Positions 53,038 through 64,000 of a DNA stretch of 64,000 bases are shown here, piece by piece (positions within the stretch are counted from its first letter, which is position 1; each line of letters begins with the position of its first letter). A program made the translations under genes and the position numbers. Location of the stretch: NCBI GenBank assembly GCA_023548195.1, contig JAJHZJ010000014.1, positions 16,999,718 through 17,063,717 on the forward strand, in the 5' to 3' direction. Source of the DNA: Bettongia penicillata ogilbyi. Its lineage: Eukaryota > Chordata > Mammalia > Diprotodontia > Potoroidae. The notes beneath the pieces are model-generated. The model saw nothing but the letters and a program-made list of their open reading frames with translations, was not told where the DNA came from and did no database searches.

Positions 53038-53167
53038 CTGAAAAAGAGGTCCTGCAAGTCGACCTGCTAGTGTCATATTTTTTCTTCCTTGGTATTGCAG
53101 AAAAGTTTGTGATGGCATCTTCAGAACAGATTCCGTGACTCTGAGCAATACAAGCAGCATCTGTTCC
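53038..53167 (-). CDS. RALGAPA1: RALGAPA1 exon C (130 bp), followed by a GC donor
   Basis: The exon follows CTTTTAG and supplies the G that completes the Trp codon split with exon B. It then reads [20 protein letters not shown] and ends GRLAGPLFQ, as in human. After the last CAG the genome reads GCAATT, so the intron begins with GC instead of GT. No usable GT is close: the next GT downstream would add codons that run into a TAA. The next exon starts TLIVAWIK, which joins directly to PLFQ in the human protein, fixing this boundary. The exon is certain; the non-canonical donor is read directly from the sequence. Confidence 0.94.
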
Positions 53168-53279
53168 CTAAAAGAAAAAAAAAGAAATACTAACCTTTCC
53201 CACTTATGAATGATTACTTCTGATTAATACTTAACCTTTCAAATTGAATATATTTGAATTCAAGAATAATGTTATAGAA

Positions 53280-53470
53280 GCAGACAGGTGGTATCTAGTT
53301 TGGGGCTTGGAGTCAGGAGTACTGTCTAATACACTCACACACTGTGGGATTCTGGGCAAGTCATTTAACCCACTTTGTCTCAGTTTCCTTATAAACTCAA
53401 GGATCAAATGAGATAATATATGTAAAGTGCTCTGTAAACCTTAAGAGTGCTATACAAAAATTAACTTATT
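53280..53470 (+). repeat. MIR/CORE-type SINE
   Basis: TTGGAGTCAGGAGTACTGTC, GGGCAAGTCATTTAACCCAC and ATATATGTAAAGTGCTCTGT. Confidence 0.75.
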
Positions 53471-53474
53471 AGTG

Positions 53475-54392
<918 letters not shown>

Positions 54393-54584
54393 CTAGAAGA
54401 AAAAATGAACAAACAAATCAAAAATTATAATATATGCTAATAATGGAATTTAAATTACAGGGCAACAAATATGGCGGAACAAATTAAAGTCATTAATCAT
54501 TCAATTCACAAGATTAACTATAAATTTTGAAATGTTTTGTAAAAATGAGATCCTTAAGATGATTCTAACAAAGGTACCACCTTA

Positions 54585-55260
54585 TTTCATCCTATTATCC
54601 TCACTCACTTAGGACTACTACTACAATAGCCTCCAAATTATTTTCCCTCCTTCAGGTCTCCCCAATTGATTCTATCCTCCACACAGATACCAAAATTATT
54701 TTCCTTAAGCACAGATCTAACCATGTCACTCTCCTACTCAATAAACTCCAGCACTTCCCTACTATTAGTTTTGAAAGCCTTTCAAAACTTGATCCTTGTC
54801 TTAATATCTGCCTACTATATTATTTCTCTGCCAGCACTCTATGATCCAGCCAAATTGGACTTTACTCTGTTCCTTATCAATGGCATGGCACTCCATCTTA
54901 TCTTTCCCTGTCTTTGGCAATGATTGTCCCCACTGTCTACAATGCACTTGCTCCCCAACTCTGCCCCAAAGAATCCCTAAGTTCCTTCGATGCACAGCTT
55001 AAGCATCACTTTAAACATGATTCCTTTCCAGATCCCTCTCTTCCCCATCCCTGCCCCTTCCCAGCAAAACAAAAATAAAACAGACAAAAAACCTGCTAGT
55101 GCCCTCACTTGTTACCCTGTATATTAAAACTACTTTATACTTATTTTATATTTTGTATATTATGAAAGTTCCTTGAGAGCAAGGATTATTCTCATTCTTG
55201 TCTTTGTATCCCCAGTCCCACAGAAAAGCATTTAACAAATGTTTGCTGGCTGGCTCTAGC
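54585..55260 (+). mobile_element. L2 LINE, 3' end
   Basis: It opens with TACTACAATAGCCTCCAAAT, runs through decayed coding sequence and ends CATTTAACAAATGTTTGCTG. Confidence 0.72.
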
Positions 55261-55708
55261 AATATCTATGACATCTAGTATAGATAAATTATCCTTTGTA
55301 CTCTTTGTTTCATCAATACAGAGAATTGAACCAAATAATGGATATAGGTAATTTTACATACCAGGAGAAAAGTGAAAACAAGTTCGTTTGTTTTTAAACC
55401 AGAAGAGTTACAAAAGCTCTCATTTAAATTGATATAAAAGAATCGTGATAATTATGTAAATTTAATTTTCAGGAATTATTAATCAACAAGAATCATAAAT
55501 AAACAAGAAACAAGTTTCTGAAAAATAATTCAAAGAATGTCATATATACACTATTCATCTCAACTCATCACAGAGTTTTCAGAATTAATCAGAATAGAGA
55601 GCACTATTACCCAAAATGGTACAATTAAGATATCAATCAATAAAACTTTTAGAAAACCTTTATTGCAAGAAAAGATATTTGAAAAAATTAACCAGCAAAG
55701 GGACCTAC

Positions 55709-55849
55709 CTGAAAAACTAACTGGGCACCTGCTCGTATATTTTGGTCTGCATCCTCCATGTCAGAACCTTTATAGAGAGTATTTTGATAGGAGCCATTTT
55801 TTGTCCAATTGGAATTTCGGACATGACAAGATGATTTGGTCACTTTTTC
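55709..55849 (-). CDS. RALGAPA1: RALGAPA1 exon A (141 bp, phase 0 to 0)
   Basis: This is the most upstream exon in the window. It follows an AG acceptor with a T-rich tract and ends CAG before a GTAGGT donor. It reads 47 codons without a stop. The peptide includes RNSNWTKNGSYQ and ends IRAGAQLVFQ, which matches the corresponding part of human RALGAPA1. It is less conserved than the following exons: the middle segment (YKGSDMEDADQN) differs from human as I recall it. Both ends are in phase 0, so skipping it would keep the frame. The preceding exon is beyond the right edge, past the HAL1 nest. Confidence 0.9.
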
Positions 55850-56445
55850 CTGAAGCATAAAATAAAGGTCTCAATCAAGAATTCTTAATTTAACTTATTA
55901 CAGAAGTCAGATATGCCATAGCAGTTCTATAAGCTCAACACACACACTCAAAAAATAGAAAAAATATACAGAGGTGATAAAAACATAAAATTTACTTATT
56001 TATACTGAACAACATGGACTACAAGAACAGGTTTTTAATGGCTACTATGGAAAATCAGATATGGAATCAATTAGGGAGTAGGAGAACATACATTTATAAT
56101 GTCCCAGTTATGTAATTTTCCTCCAACTCCTTTCTGAGCAGGTACAGAAAAGTCAGATGGTGAAGGAGTAATCCAGAGCTGAAGTCTAACAAGGGATGAG
56201 CTATGACAAGATAAAGGGATAAATAATTAGAGAGTAAAGGATAGTATAGAAGTTATATGATTAACTAAATGGTTGAGATTGAGGAAGGCAAAAAGGGAAG
56301 TCTGAAAATGGGTGATCACCTATACTTGCTGAGGGGTAAGTATTGAGAGGTGAGAGCAAAGAGTAGGTTTAAAAGGGGTGAAGGCATAAAGTGAGATGAA
56401 ATGATAAAGGGACATCACAGTTTTTGTTTAAAGAAGTAGAATAAT
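55850..56445 (-). other. Intron upstream of exon A, nothing recognised
   Basis: Unique-looking sequence between exon A and the L2 tail. Confidence 0.5.
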
Positions 56446-56449
56446 TGTG

Positions 56450-57235
56450 GGTCAATGCAATAAGCATTTATTAAGCATACGCAATGTACAAAAACTGCTA
56501 TGTGCTGAGGATACAAAGAAAGCCAAAAAACAGTCCCTGCTCTCAAGTGAAAAGAATCTAATGGGAAAGACAATATAGAAATAATTATATAAAAAACAAT
56601 ATGAGCAGGAAAAACTGGAGATACTCAATACAGGAAAGAAACTAGCATTAAGTGGAATCAGAAAAACACTCCCAGAGGAAGTAGGATTCTTAGCTGGGAC
56701 TTGAAGGAATCCAAGAAGTAAGGATAATGAGAGAGAACACTGAAAGCATGGAGGAAAGTTAATAAAAATGCTCATTGTTGGGAGATGGAGTCTCCTGTGT
56801 GAGGAATAGGAAGTTGATGTCACTTAATCACAGAGTACTTGGAGGGGAGTACAGCGTAAGAAGATTAGCAAGAGAGGAAGATGGTTGGGTTATAAAAGGC
56901 TGTAAATACCAAACACAAAATTTTATATTTCATCCTAATGTCACAGAGAGCTACAAGAGTTTACTGAAATGGTCAGATCTGTACTTTAGGATTGGAAGTG
57001 GGGAAATGGGGGAAGAGGGGTGGTGATTGGTGGGAGGAGAGCAACCAACTGTATTGCCGTAGTACAGATGTAAGGTGACAAAAAAGCCTGTACCAGGACA
57101 GAGGCAGTGTCAGAAGATGGAAGTAGGAAAATAAGAGGAGAGAAGATGGCCACTGGGAGCCATTCACAGTAAATGGCCATGACCTGGATGAAGAGAAAGC
57201 AAAGACTTGGTGAAACAATTTTGCAGCCCAAGAGA
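56450..57235 (-). mobile_element. L2 LINE, 3' end
   Basis: The plus strand has CAATAAGCATTTATTAAGCA and CAGTCCCTGCTCTCAAGTGA at the start and the later L2 blocks in the same order as the 3905 copy, including TGGTCAGATCTGTACTTTAG. Confidence 0.7.
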
Positions 57236-57239
57236 ACTT

Positions 57240-58695
57240 AGAAAGACTTCAAGAAACATCGGTTTTCCTTGGGTAAAGAGAGAGTAGAACCTAGCAACTG
57301 GTGACTGGATAAGCGAATGGGCAGCTGATTGCCAGAGCTCATATCAGCAACCAAGGTCCTGACTCAGCAGTGCCACAGCTGGCCAAATGGGAAGCCTCTA
57401 GCCCTAGCACAGCAAGCAAATTGAAATGCCTCAAACCTTGAGCACAACAGGTGGGACTAGGATGGGTCACCCAAGAGCAGTGGGCAAGCTGCTGGCACCT
57501 CAAGCCCTGGATACACCTGGTCCCCAGCCCAAGAAATCTGGGACAGTAACCTCTGTGCCCCAGGAACAGAGCTCAACTTTTTAAAAATAAGCCAAAAAAA
57601 AAGAGCCCTGACGAAGGAAAGCTACCGTGGTGACAGAGAAGATCCAAATACAAACTCAGAGAAAGACAACAATGTCAAAATGTCTACATGTGAAACCTCA
57701 AGGGGGAATATGAATTATTCTGAGCTCAAAAAACATTCCTGGAAGAGCTTAAAAAGAATTTTAAAATCAAATAAAATAGGTAGAAGACAAATTGGAAAAA
57801 GTTATGAGAAGCATGTAAGAGAGTGCACAGCTTGGAAGAAGTACAAAAACTGACTGAAGAAAACAATTGTTTAAAAATTCAACTGACTGGAAAAAAAATC
57901 CACTGTACTAAAACTCCTTTAAAAGTTGAGCTAACCAAATGGAAAAAGAGGGGAAAAAGCTCACTGAAGAAAATAATTCTTTAAAATGCAGAACTGGGCA
58001 AGTCGGAAGCTAATAACTATGAGACACCAAGAATCAGTCAAACGAAAAGAAAAAACAGAAAAAAATGTAAAATGGGAAAAATAACTGACCTAGAAAATAC
58101 ATCAAGGAGAGACAATTTAAGAATTATTGGACCACCTGAAATGCATGATCAAAAAAAGAGTCTAGACAAAATCTTTCAAGAAAAATTGCCCTGATATCCA
58201 AAAACTAGAGGGTAAAATAGCCACTGAAAGAATCCACAGATCACCTCCTGAAAGAGATCCCAAAATGAAAACTTGAAGGAATACTGCAGCCAAATTCCAG
58301 AATTATCGGGTCAAAGAGAAAAATATTGCAAGCAGTCATTAAGAAATAATTCAAATATCAAGGAGTCACAGCCAGCATTACACTGGACTTAGCAGCTCCT
58401 ACATTAAAATATCAGAGAGGCTTGGAATATGATATATTCTGAAAGGCAAAGTTGCTGGGATTACATCAAAGAATCAACTACCCAGAAAAACTGAACATTA
58501 TCTTTCATGGGAAAAAATGGACATTTAATAAAATAGAGTACTTTCAAACTTTCCTGATAAGTGCTGAAGAGAAATTTTATTCTTCAAATACAAGATTCAA
58601 GAGAAGCACAGAAAGGCAAATAGTAAAGAAATTTTAAAAAATAACAGGTTATTCAATAAAATTAAAGTGTTTACACCCCTACACTGGAAGATGAT
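57240..58695 (+). mobile_element. Old, diverged HAL1 (5' UTR and ORF1 part)
   Basis: Scattered matches run in order to the HAL1 5' UTR and ORF1 of the copies at 14713 and 59153. They include the coiled-coil region around 57820-58030, the block CAAATTCCAGAATTATCGGG near 58290, and the ORF1 end near 58610. Divergence is far greater than in the other copies and there are many stops. The match stops just after the ACTGGAAGATG motif at about 58690, where a minus-strand HAL1 begins. Confidence 0.7.
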
Positions 58696-59152
58696 GCACA
58701 TAAATTTTTCATAAAAATTATTTTAGTTGTCAACATTCACTTCCATAAGCTTTTTGAATTCCAAATATTTCATCATTTTTCCCCTCCCCCACCACAAGAT
58801 ATCATGCATTGATTAAATCTCCTTCCACCAATCTGCCCTCCCTTCTATCACCACCTGCCCCCCCCTTTCTCTTATTGCCTCTTGCCTTCTATTTGCCTAC
58901 AGGGCAAGATTTCTATACCCCATTGCCTGTATATATTATTTTTCCAGTTGCGTGTAAAAACAATCTTAAACATTCACTTTGACAACTCTGAGTTCCACAT
59001 TCTCTCCCATTCTCCCTGACCACCCACCCTCACTGAGAAAGAAAGCAATTTGAGATAATTTATACACATATATACACTAATGAAAAACTGATGAAAAAAA
59101 TGAAAATGAAACTAATGAAAAAATAACACTTCCATTAATAGTCATGTTATGA
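58696..59152 (-). mobile_element. HAL1 (minus strand), 3' part of an interrupted copy
   Basis: Read on the minus strand this is the HAL1 3' UTR end: the purine-rich GGGGAGGGG tract, then GGAAGTGAATGTTGACAACT and an A-rich end. It runs to the target site at 59140-59152, where a plus-strand HAL1 has inserted. The same element continues at 61747. Confidence 0.82.
59140..59152 (+). repeat. Target-site duplication, left copy
   Basis: AGTCATGTTATGA directly precedes the inserted HAL1; the identical right copy is at 61747-61759. Confidence 0.9.
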
Positions 59153-59922
59153 GGGCAGAGCCAAGATGGCAGAGTAGAAAGACACATATACACTAGCTCT
59201 TCCCCCACAGCCTATAAAATACCTTTAAATAAAGACTCTCAACAAATTCTAGAGCAACAGAAGCCACTGAACAACAGAGTGGAGGCGATTTCCAGCACAG
59301 CCTTTCCAACAGGAAAGGTCTGTTGCACCAGAGGCGGAGCAGAGTCCAGCCCAGCCCAGCCCAGCCTTGGCCTCAGCAGAGAGCCAGGAGAAGGACCTGA
59401 GCAGGCCTTGGGGGCGGAATCCCCAGTAGCAGAAGCAGTGGTTTGCAGATCCCTCAATCCACAGGCACCAAAGATTGGTGAAGGAGTTTTTTGAGCTGAC
59501 CAAGAAGGGAGCGGGGTCTTCCCATAGCTCTGGCGAGGCTGGTGACAGAGGCTGCATTGGGCAACAGCAGCTCCCACAACAGCCTGCATCCATTGTTGGA
59601 TCATAAAACTCCTGGGGGAACTGAGCAGCTCATTCTTACCTCAGCCCTGTCTGGCGGCCCTGCCCCCACCTAATGCTCCTGGGGGAATTGAGCAGATCAT
59701 CTAAATCTCAGCCCTCAGTGCTGACTTGGGGAACTGGAGGCCAGGTGGTAGTGGAGAGGAAACTCTACTATTCACAGATTCTGGGCACAAAAGTTTCTGA
59801 TGGGTCTCAGACCAGTGAACACGCTTGATTGTGCAATCTTGGAGGAACTAAGATCTTACAGATCCCCAGAGTATACTCTGCTCTTGATAAAGGACCCAAA
59901 AGTCAAGTAACTAGTTGGGAAA

Positions 59923-61017
59923 ATGACCAAAAAAGGGGAAAAAAACAGGACTATAGAAGGTTACTTTCTTGGTGAGCAGATACTTTCTCCCATCCTTTCA
60001 GATGAGGAAAAACAATGCTTACCATCAGGGAAAGACATGAATGCCAAGGTTTCTGTATCCCAAACATCCAAAATTAATATTCAATGGTCTCAGGTCATGG
60101 AAGAGCTCAAAAAGGATTTTGAAAATCAGGTAAAAGAGGTGGAGGAAAAATTGAGAAGAGAAATGAAAGAGACACAAGAAAATCATGAAAAGTGAGTCAT
60201 TAACTTGCTAAAGGAGACCCAAAAAAATGCTGAAAAAAATATTTTACACCTTTAAAAATAGGCTAACTCAATTGGCAAAAGAAGTTCAAAAAGCCAATGA
60301 GGAGAAAAATGCTTTCAAAAGCAGAATTAACCAAATGGAAAAAGAAGTTCAAAAGCTCACTGAAGAAAATAGTTCTTTAAAAATTAGAATGGAACAGATG
60401 GAAGCTAATGACTTTATCAGAAACCAAGAAATCACAAAACAAAACCAAAAGAATGAAAAAATGGAAGATAATGTGAAATATCTCATTGGAAAAACAACTG
60501 ACCTGGAAAATAGATCCAGGAGAGACAATTTAAAAATTAAGGGATTACCTGAAAGCTATGCCCAAAATAGAGCCTAGACATAATCTTTCATGAAATTATC
60601 AAGGAAAACTGCCCTGATATTCTAGAACCAGAGGGTAAAATAAATATTGAAAGAATCCAATGATCACCTCCTGAAAGAGATTCAAAAAGAGAAACTTCTA
60701 GGAATATTGTAGCTAAATTCCAAAGTTCCCAGGTCAAGAGGAAAATATTGCAAGCAGCTAGAAAGAAACAATTCCAGTATTGTGGAAATACAATCAGGAT
60801 AACACAAGATCTAGCAGCTTCTACACTAAGGGACTGAAGGGCTTGGAACAGATATTCCAGAAGTCAAATTAACTAAGACTAAAACCAAGAATCACCTACC
60901 CAGCAAAACAAAAAATGGTCTTTCTATGAAATAAAGGACTTTCAAGCATTCTTGATGAAAAGACCAGAGCTGAAAAGAAAATTTGACTTTCAAACACAAG
61001 TATCAAGAAAAGCATGA
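59923..61017 (+). pseudogene. HAL1 ORF1, best preserved copy
   Basis: The first reading block (59923-60195) starts MTKKGEKNRTIEGYFLGEQI and ends in a coiled-coil-like, E/K-rich stretch. A stop and frame change follow. The second block (60227-60577) has heptads such as INQMEKEVQKLTEENSSLKI, and the rest is in pieces to FQAFLMKRPELKRKFDF near 60990. The full ORF would be about 365 codons, in the usual range for L1 ORF1. At least three lesions make it non-coding now. Confidence 0.82.
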
Positions 61018-61145
61018 AAAGGTAAACAGGAAAGAGAAATCCTAAGGGACTTACTAAAATTGAACTGTTTACATTCCTACATGGAAAGACAATATTTGTA
61101 ACTCTTGAAACTTTTTTCAGTCTCTAGGTAGCTGGTGGGATTATT

Positions 61146-61172
61146 ACACACACACACACACACACACACAGA
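61146..61172 (+). repeat. (CA)n microsatellite inside HAL1
   Basis: About 13 pure CA units in the 3' UTR. Confidence 0.9.
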
Positions 61173-61746
61173 GCATAGGATGAGTTGAATAGGAAGGGAT
61201 CATATCTAAAAAAATGAAATTAAGGGGTAAGAGAGGAATATATTGGGAGGAGAAAGGGAGAAATGGTATGAGGCAAATTATCTCTCATAAAAGAGGCAAG
61301 AAAAAGACTTTTCAATGGAGGGAAAAGGCGGGGAGGTGAGAGGGAAAATGTGAAGATTACTCTCATCACATTTGACTCAAGGAAGGAACAAAATGCACAC
61401 TCGTTTTGGTATGAAAACTTATGTTACAATACAGGACAATAGGAGAGAAGGGGATAAGCAGGGTGGGGGAGATGATGGAAGGGAGGGAAATAAAAGGACA
61501 GAGCAATGAGAAGTCAACACTCTTAGGGAGGTACAAGGTATAAAGGGAGAATAGACGAATGGGGGCAGGATAGGATGGAGGGAAATATAGTCAGTCTTAC
61601 CCAACATGACTATTATGGAAGTCATTTGCAAAACTACACATATATAACCCATGTTGAATTGCTTGCCCTCCCAATGGGGATGGGTGGAGGGAGGAAAGAG
61701 GAGAAGTTGGAACTTAAAAGTTTTAGAAACAACAAATAAAAAAAAA

Positions 61747-61759
61747 AGTCATGTTATGA
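61747..61759 (+). repeat. Target-site duplication, right copy
   Basis: AGTCATGTTATGA directly follows the A tract of the inserted HAL1. The first A could belong to the tail, so the duplication is 12 or 13 bp. Confidence 0.9.
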
Positions 61760-62187
61760 AAGACTAACTATATTTTCCTTTATCCTATCCTGCCCTCCAT
61801 TTATTCTATTCTCGCCTTTGACCATGTACACCTCCTTAAAAGGAGGTTTGCTTGTACCCCCTCCCCTAATCCGCTGTCCCTGTGATTATCCCCCCCTCCC
61901 TTATCCTCTTCCCCCTTCCTTTAATGTAGGGTAAAGATAGATTTCCACACTCAACTGAGTGTGTATGTTATTCCCCCTAAATCCAAATCCAATGAAAATA
62001 AGAGTCCTCACTTATTCCTTCTCACCTCCATCCTCTTCCCCTCCATTTTGTAAAAGCTCTTTCTTGCCTCTTTTATGAGATGATTTACTACATTCTACAT
62101 CTTCCTTTCTCTTTCTCCCAGTGCATTCCTCCCAAAACTTAATTTTGTTTTTTAGATATCATCCCTTCATATTCAGCAGCTCACCTA

Positions 62188-62290
62188 TGTACATGTGTGT
62201 GTATGTGTGTATATATATATACATATATATATACACACAGATATATACACACACAGAAAAACACACCAACATATATACACATATATGTAG
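62188..62290 (+). repeat. TG/TA/CA microsatellite inside the interrupted HAL1
   Basis: TGTGTGTATG, (TA)n and ACACAC units in the 3' UTR of the minus-strand copy. Confidence 0.9.
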
Positions 62291-62457
62291 ATATTCCCTC
62301 CAACTACCCTAATACTGAAAAAGGTTTCATGAGTTACAAATACCTTACTATGTAGGAATATCAACAGTTGAACTTTAGTAAGTCCCTTATGATTTCTCTT
62401 TCCTGTTTATCTTTTCATGTTTCTCTTGATTCTTGTGTATGAAAATTAAATTTTCTA

Positions 62458-63342
62458 TTAAGCTCTGGTCTTTTCATCAAGAATGCCTGAAGTCCTCCAT
62501 TTCATTGAATATACATTTTTTCCCCCTGAAGGATTATAATAAGTTTTGCTGAATAGGTGATCCTTATTTTTTATCTTACCCTGTTTGACCTCCAGAATAT
62601 CATATTCCAAGCCCTCCAATTCTGTTAATATATAAGTTGCTAAATACCATGTTATCCTGATTGTATTTCCACAATACTTGAAATGTTTCTTTCTGGCTGC
62701 TTGAAATATTTTCTCCTTGACCTGGGAACTCTGGAATTTGGCTGCAATATTCCTAGGAGTTTTCCTTTGGGGATCTCTTTCAGGAAGTGATTGGTGGATG
62801 CTTTCCATTTCTATTTCACCTTCTGGCTCTAGAATATCAGAGCAGTTGTCCTTGAAAGATGATGTCTAGGCTCTTTTTTTGATCATGGTTTTCAGGTAGT
62901 CCAACAATTTTTCAATTATCTCTCTTGGACCTATTTTCAAGTCAGTTGTTTTTACAATGAGATATTTCACATTGTCTTCTATTTTTCCATTCTTTTGGCT
63001 TTGTTTTATAAATTCTTGATTTCTCATAAAGTCATCAGCTTCCTTGTGCTCCATTCTAATTTTTAAGGAATTATTTTCTTCAGTAACCTTTTGGATCTCC
63101 TTTTCCATTTGGTCAATTCTGCTTTTTAAGGCATTCTTCTCTTCACTGGCTTTTTGGACCTCTTTTCCCATTTGGGTTAGTCTATTCTTAAAGGTGTTAT
63201 TTTCTTCTGCATTTTGAGGGTCTCCTTTAGCAAGTTGTTGACTCTTATTTTCCTGATTTTCTTGCATCATTCTCGTTTCTCTTCCCAAATTTTCCCCTAC
63301 TTCCCTTACTTGATTTTCAAAATTCTTTTTGAGCTCTTCCAT
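62458..63342 (-). pseudogene. HAL1 ORF1 remnant in the interrupted copy
   Basis: A 158-residue block (63342-62866) shows the coiled coil with heptads (INDEPENDENTLY readable as MGKEVQKASEEKNALKSRID and MEKEIQKVTEENNSLKI) and the beginning of the RNA-binding part. A 116-residue block (62808-62458) in another frame holds the C-terminal half (FQSSQVKEKIFQAARKKHFK, ending GILDEKTRA). One frame break and loss of about 60 bases of good match separate them. Confidence 0.8.
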
Positions 63343-64000
63343 GGCCTAAGACCAATTCATATTTTCCTTGAAGGTTTTGCTGGAAGGAGCTTTTGACTTT
63401 TACGTCTTCTTCTGGTTGTATGTTTTTATCTTCCTTGTGATCAAGGAAGAATCTATAGTGACTTTTTTGGCTGTTTGCTCATTTTCCCAGCCAATTACTT
63501 GACTTTTGAACTCTTTGTGAAGTGGAGGGAGTATTAACCCATGTGTTAAGGGTTTTGTGCAGCTATTTTCAGAGATATTTCTAGGGACCTGTAAATTTTC
63601 AGTTCTTCCAAGGTGGTGTTTCCCAAAGGAGAGGTATTTATTCCTTTCCTGGCCTGTGCTCTGGTCTGTGAGGAACCATAAGCACTTTTTTCTGCTTGGA
63701 ACTATGAGGAGGATTCCCTCTCCTCTCTCACCACATGCTCCATCATGCCAGCACTCCTCCTTGCCCCAGGACCGCCACCCAGGTCCAACCATGTGCAAAT
63801 GAAGAGAATCCTTTCTCAGAGACAGCAAAGCGATCTCTACAATCCCCCTCTGATCAGCTGCTCAATTCCCCCATCATCTCTAGGCCTAGAGCTCCAAAAG
63901 CAGATGCTGTCCTAGATGCTGAAACTAGGGCCAAACCATGCTCCTCTCTCACCCAGGTCAGATACCTTTCTGACTGACCTTCAAAGTTCTCTTTGGCGCT

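Larger units (their letters stand above)
59153..61746 (+). mobile_element. HAL1, full length at the 5' end, inserted with target-site duplication
   Basis: The copy starts GGGCAGAGCCAAGATGGC, has a GC-rich 5' UTR, a decayed ORF1 from 59923 to about 61017 and a 3' UTR with a (CA)n run at 61146-61172. It ends in an A tract at 61746. A 13-bp direct repeat, AGTCATGTTATGA, flanks it at 59140-59152 and 61747-61759. Its 3' UTR stops at the position equivalent to about 17330 of the first copy, some 250 bases short of the usual end, so it probably arose from early polyadenylation. ORF2 is absent. Confidence 0.88.
61760..64000 (-). mobile_element. HAL1 (minus strand), 5' and central part, running off the window
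   Basis: This continues the element begun at 58696-59152. On the minus strand it holds a 5' UTR (about 63990 to 63400), decayed ORF1 (63342 to about 62440) and the first part of the 3' UTR, with a TG/TA microsatellite at 62190-62290. Joining 61760 to 59152 restores the HAL1 3' UTR order seen at 17190-17235, which proves the interruption. The 5' end is at or just past the window edge. Confidence 0.85.

Noticed and set aside
59239..59604. Overlapping minus-strand open frames of 121 and 114 codons
   Set aside because: They lie in the GC-rich 5' UTR of the inserted HAL1 on its antisense side; no protein-like features and no support from other copies.

Overview
The window is vertebrate genomic DNA, almost certainly from a marsupial. 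It is AT-rich and intron-dominated. It is packed with ORF1-only LINE-1 derivatives (HAL1), L1 fragments, decayed L2/CR1 LINEs and MIR/CORE-type and tRNA-headed SINEs. One SINE form (best copy 11416-11740) resembles the WSINE1 type that I associate with Australidelphian marsupials. The SINE form I associate with Monodelphis was not seen, so an Australian-lineage marsupial is my best guess, at moderate confidence.

The only protein-coding gene I can support is RALGAPA1, the catalytic alpha-1 subunit of the Ral GTPase-activating complex. It lies on the minus strand, so transcription runs from right to left. Nine constitutive exons and one cassette exon fall in the window: 55849-55709, 54392-54244, 53167-53038, 50543-50306, 46881-46720, the cassette 35690-35550, 21186-21019 (with a long form extending to 19657), 17916-17792, 9421-9205 and 5134-4958. 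All phases join correctly and the predicted peptide follows the human protein closely. The first and last exons of the gene, including the C-terminal RapGAP catalytic domain, lie outside the window.

Three points about this gene deserve attention. The exon at 21186 has a second in-frame 5' splice site that adds 454 uninterrupted codons of serine-rich sequence. The 141-bp cassette exon adds 47 residues. Two introns appear to start with GC rather than GT.

The introns hold the repeats. From 12 to 18 kb there is a near full-length HAL1. From 22 to 25.5 kb there are antisense L2 LINEs, and at 26-28 kb and 31-33 kb antisense L1. At 39.7-41 kb there is a 5'-truncated HAL1, and at 47.4-48.3 kb a HAL1 that has lost all of ORF1. 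From 57.2 kb to the right edge there is a nest of three HAL1 elements. The innermost has a clean 13-bp target-site duplication. None of the HAL1 copies carries ORF2 and none has an intact ORF1. No tRNA, rRNA, CRISPR or prokaryotic feature was seen.
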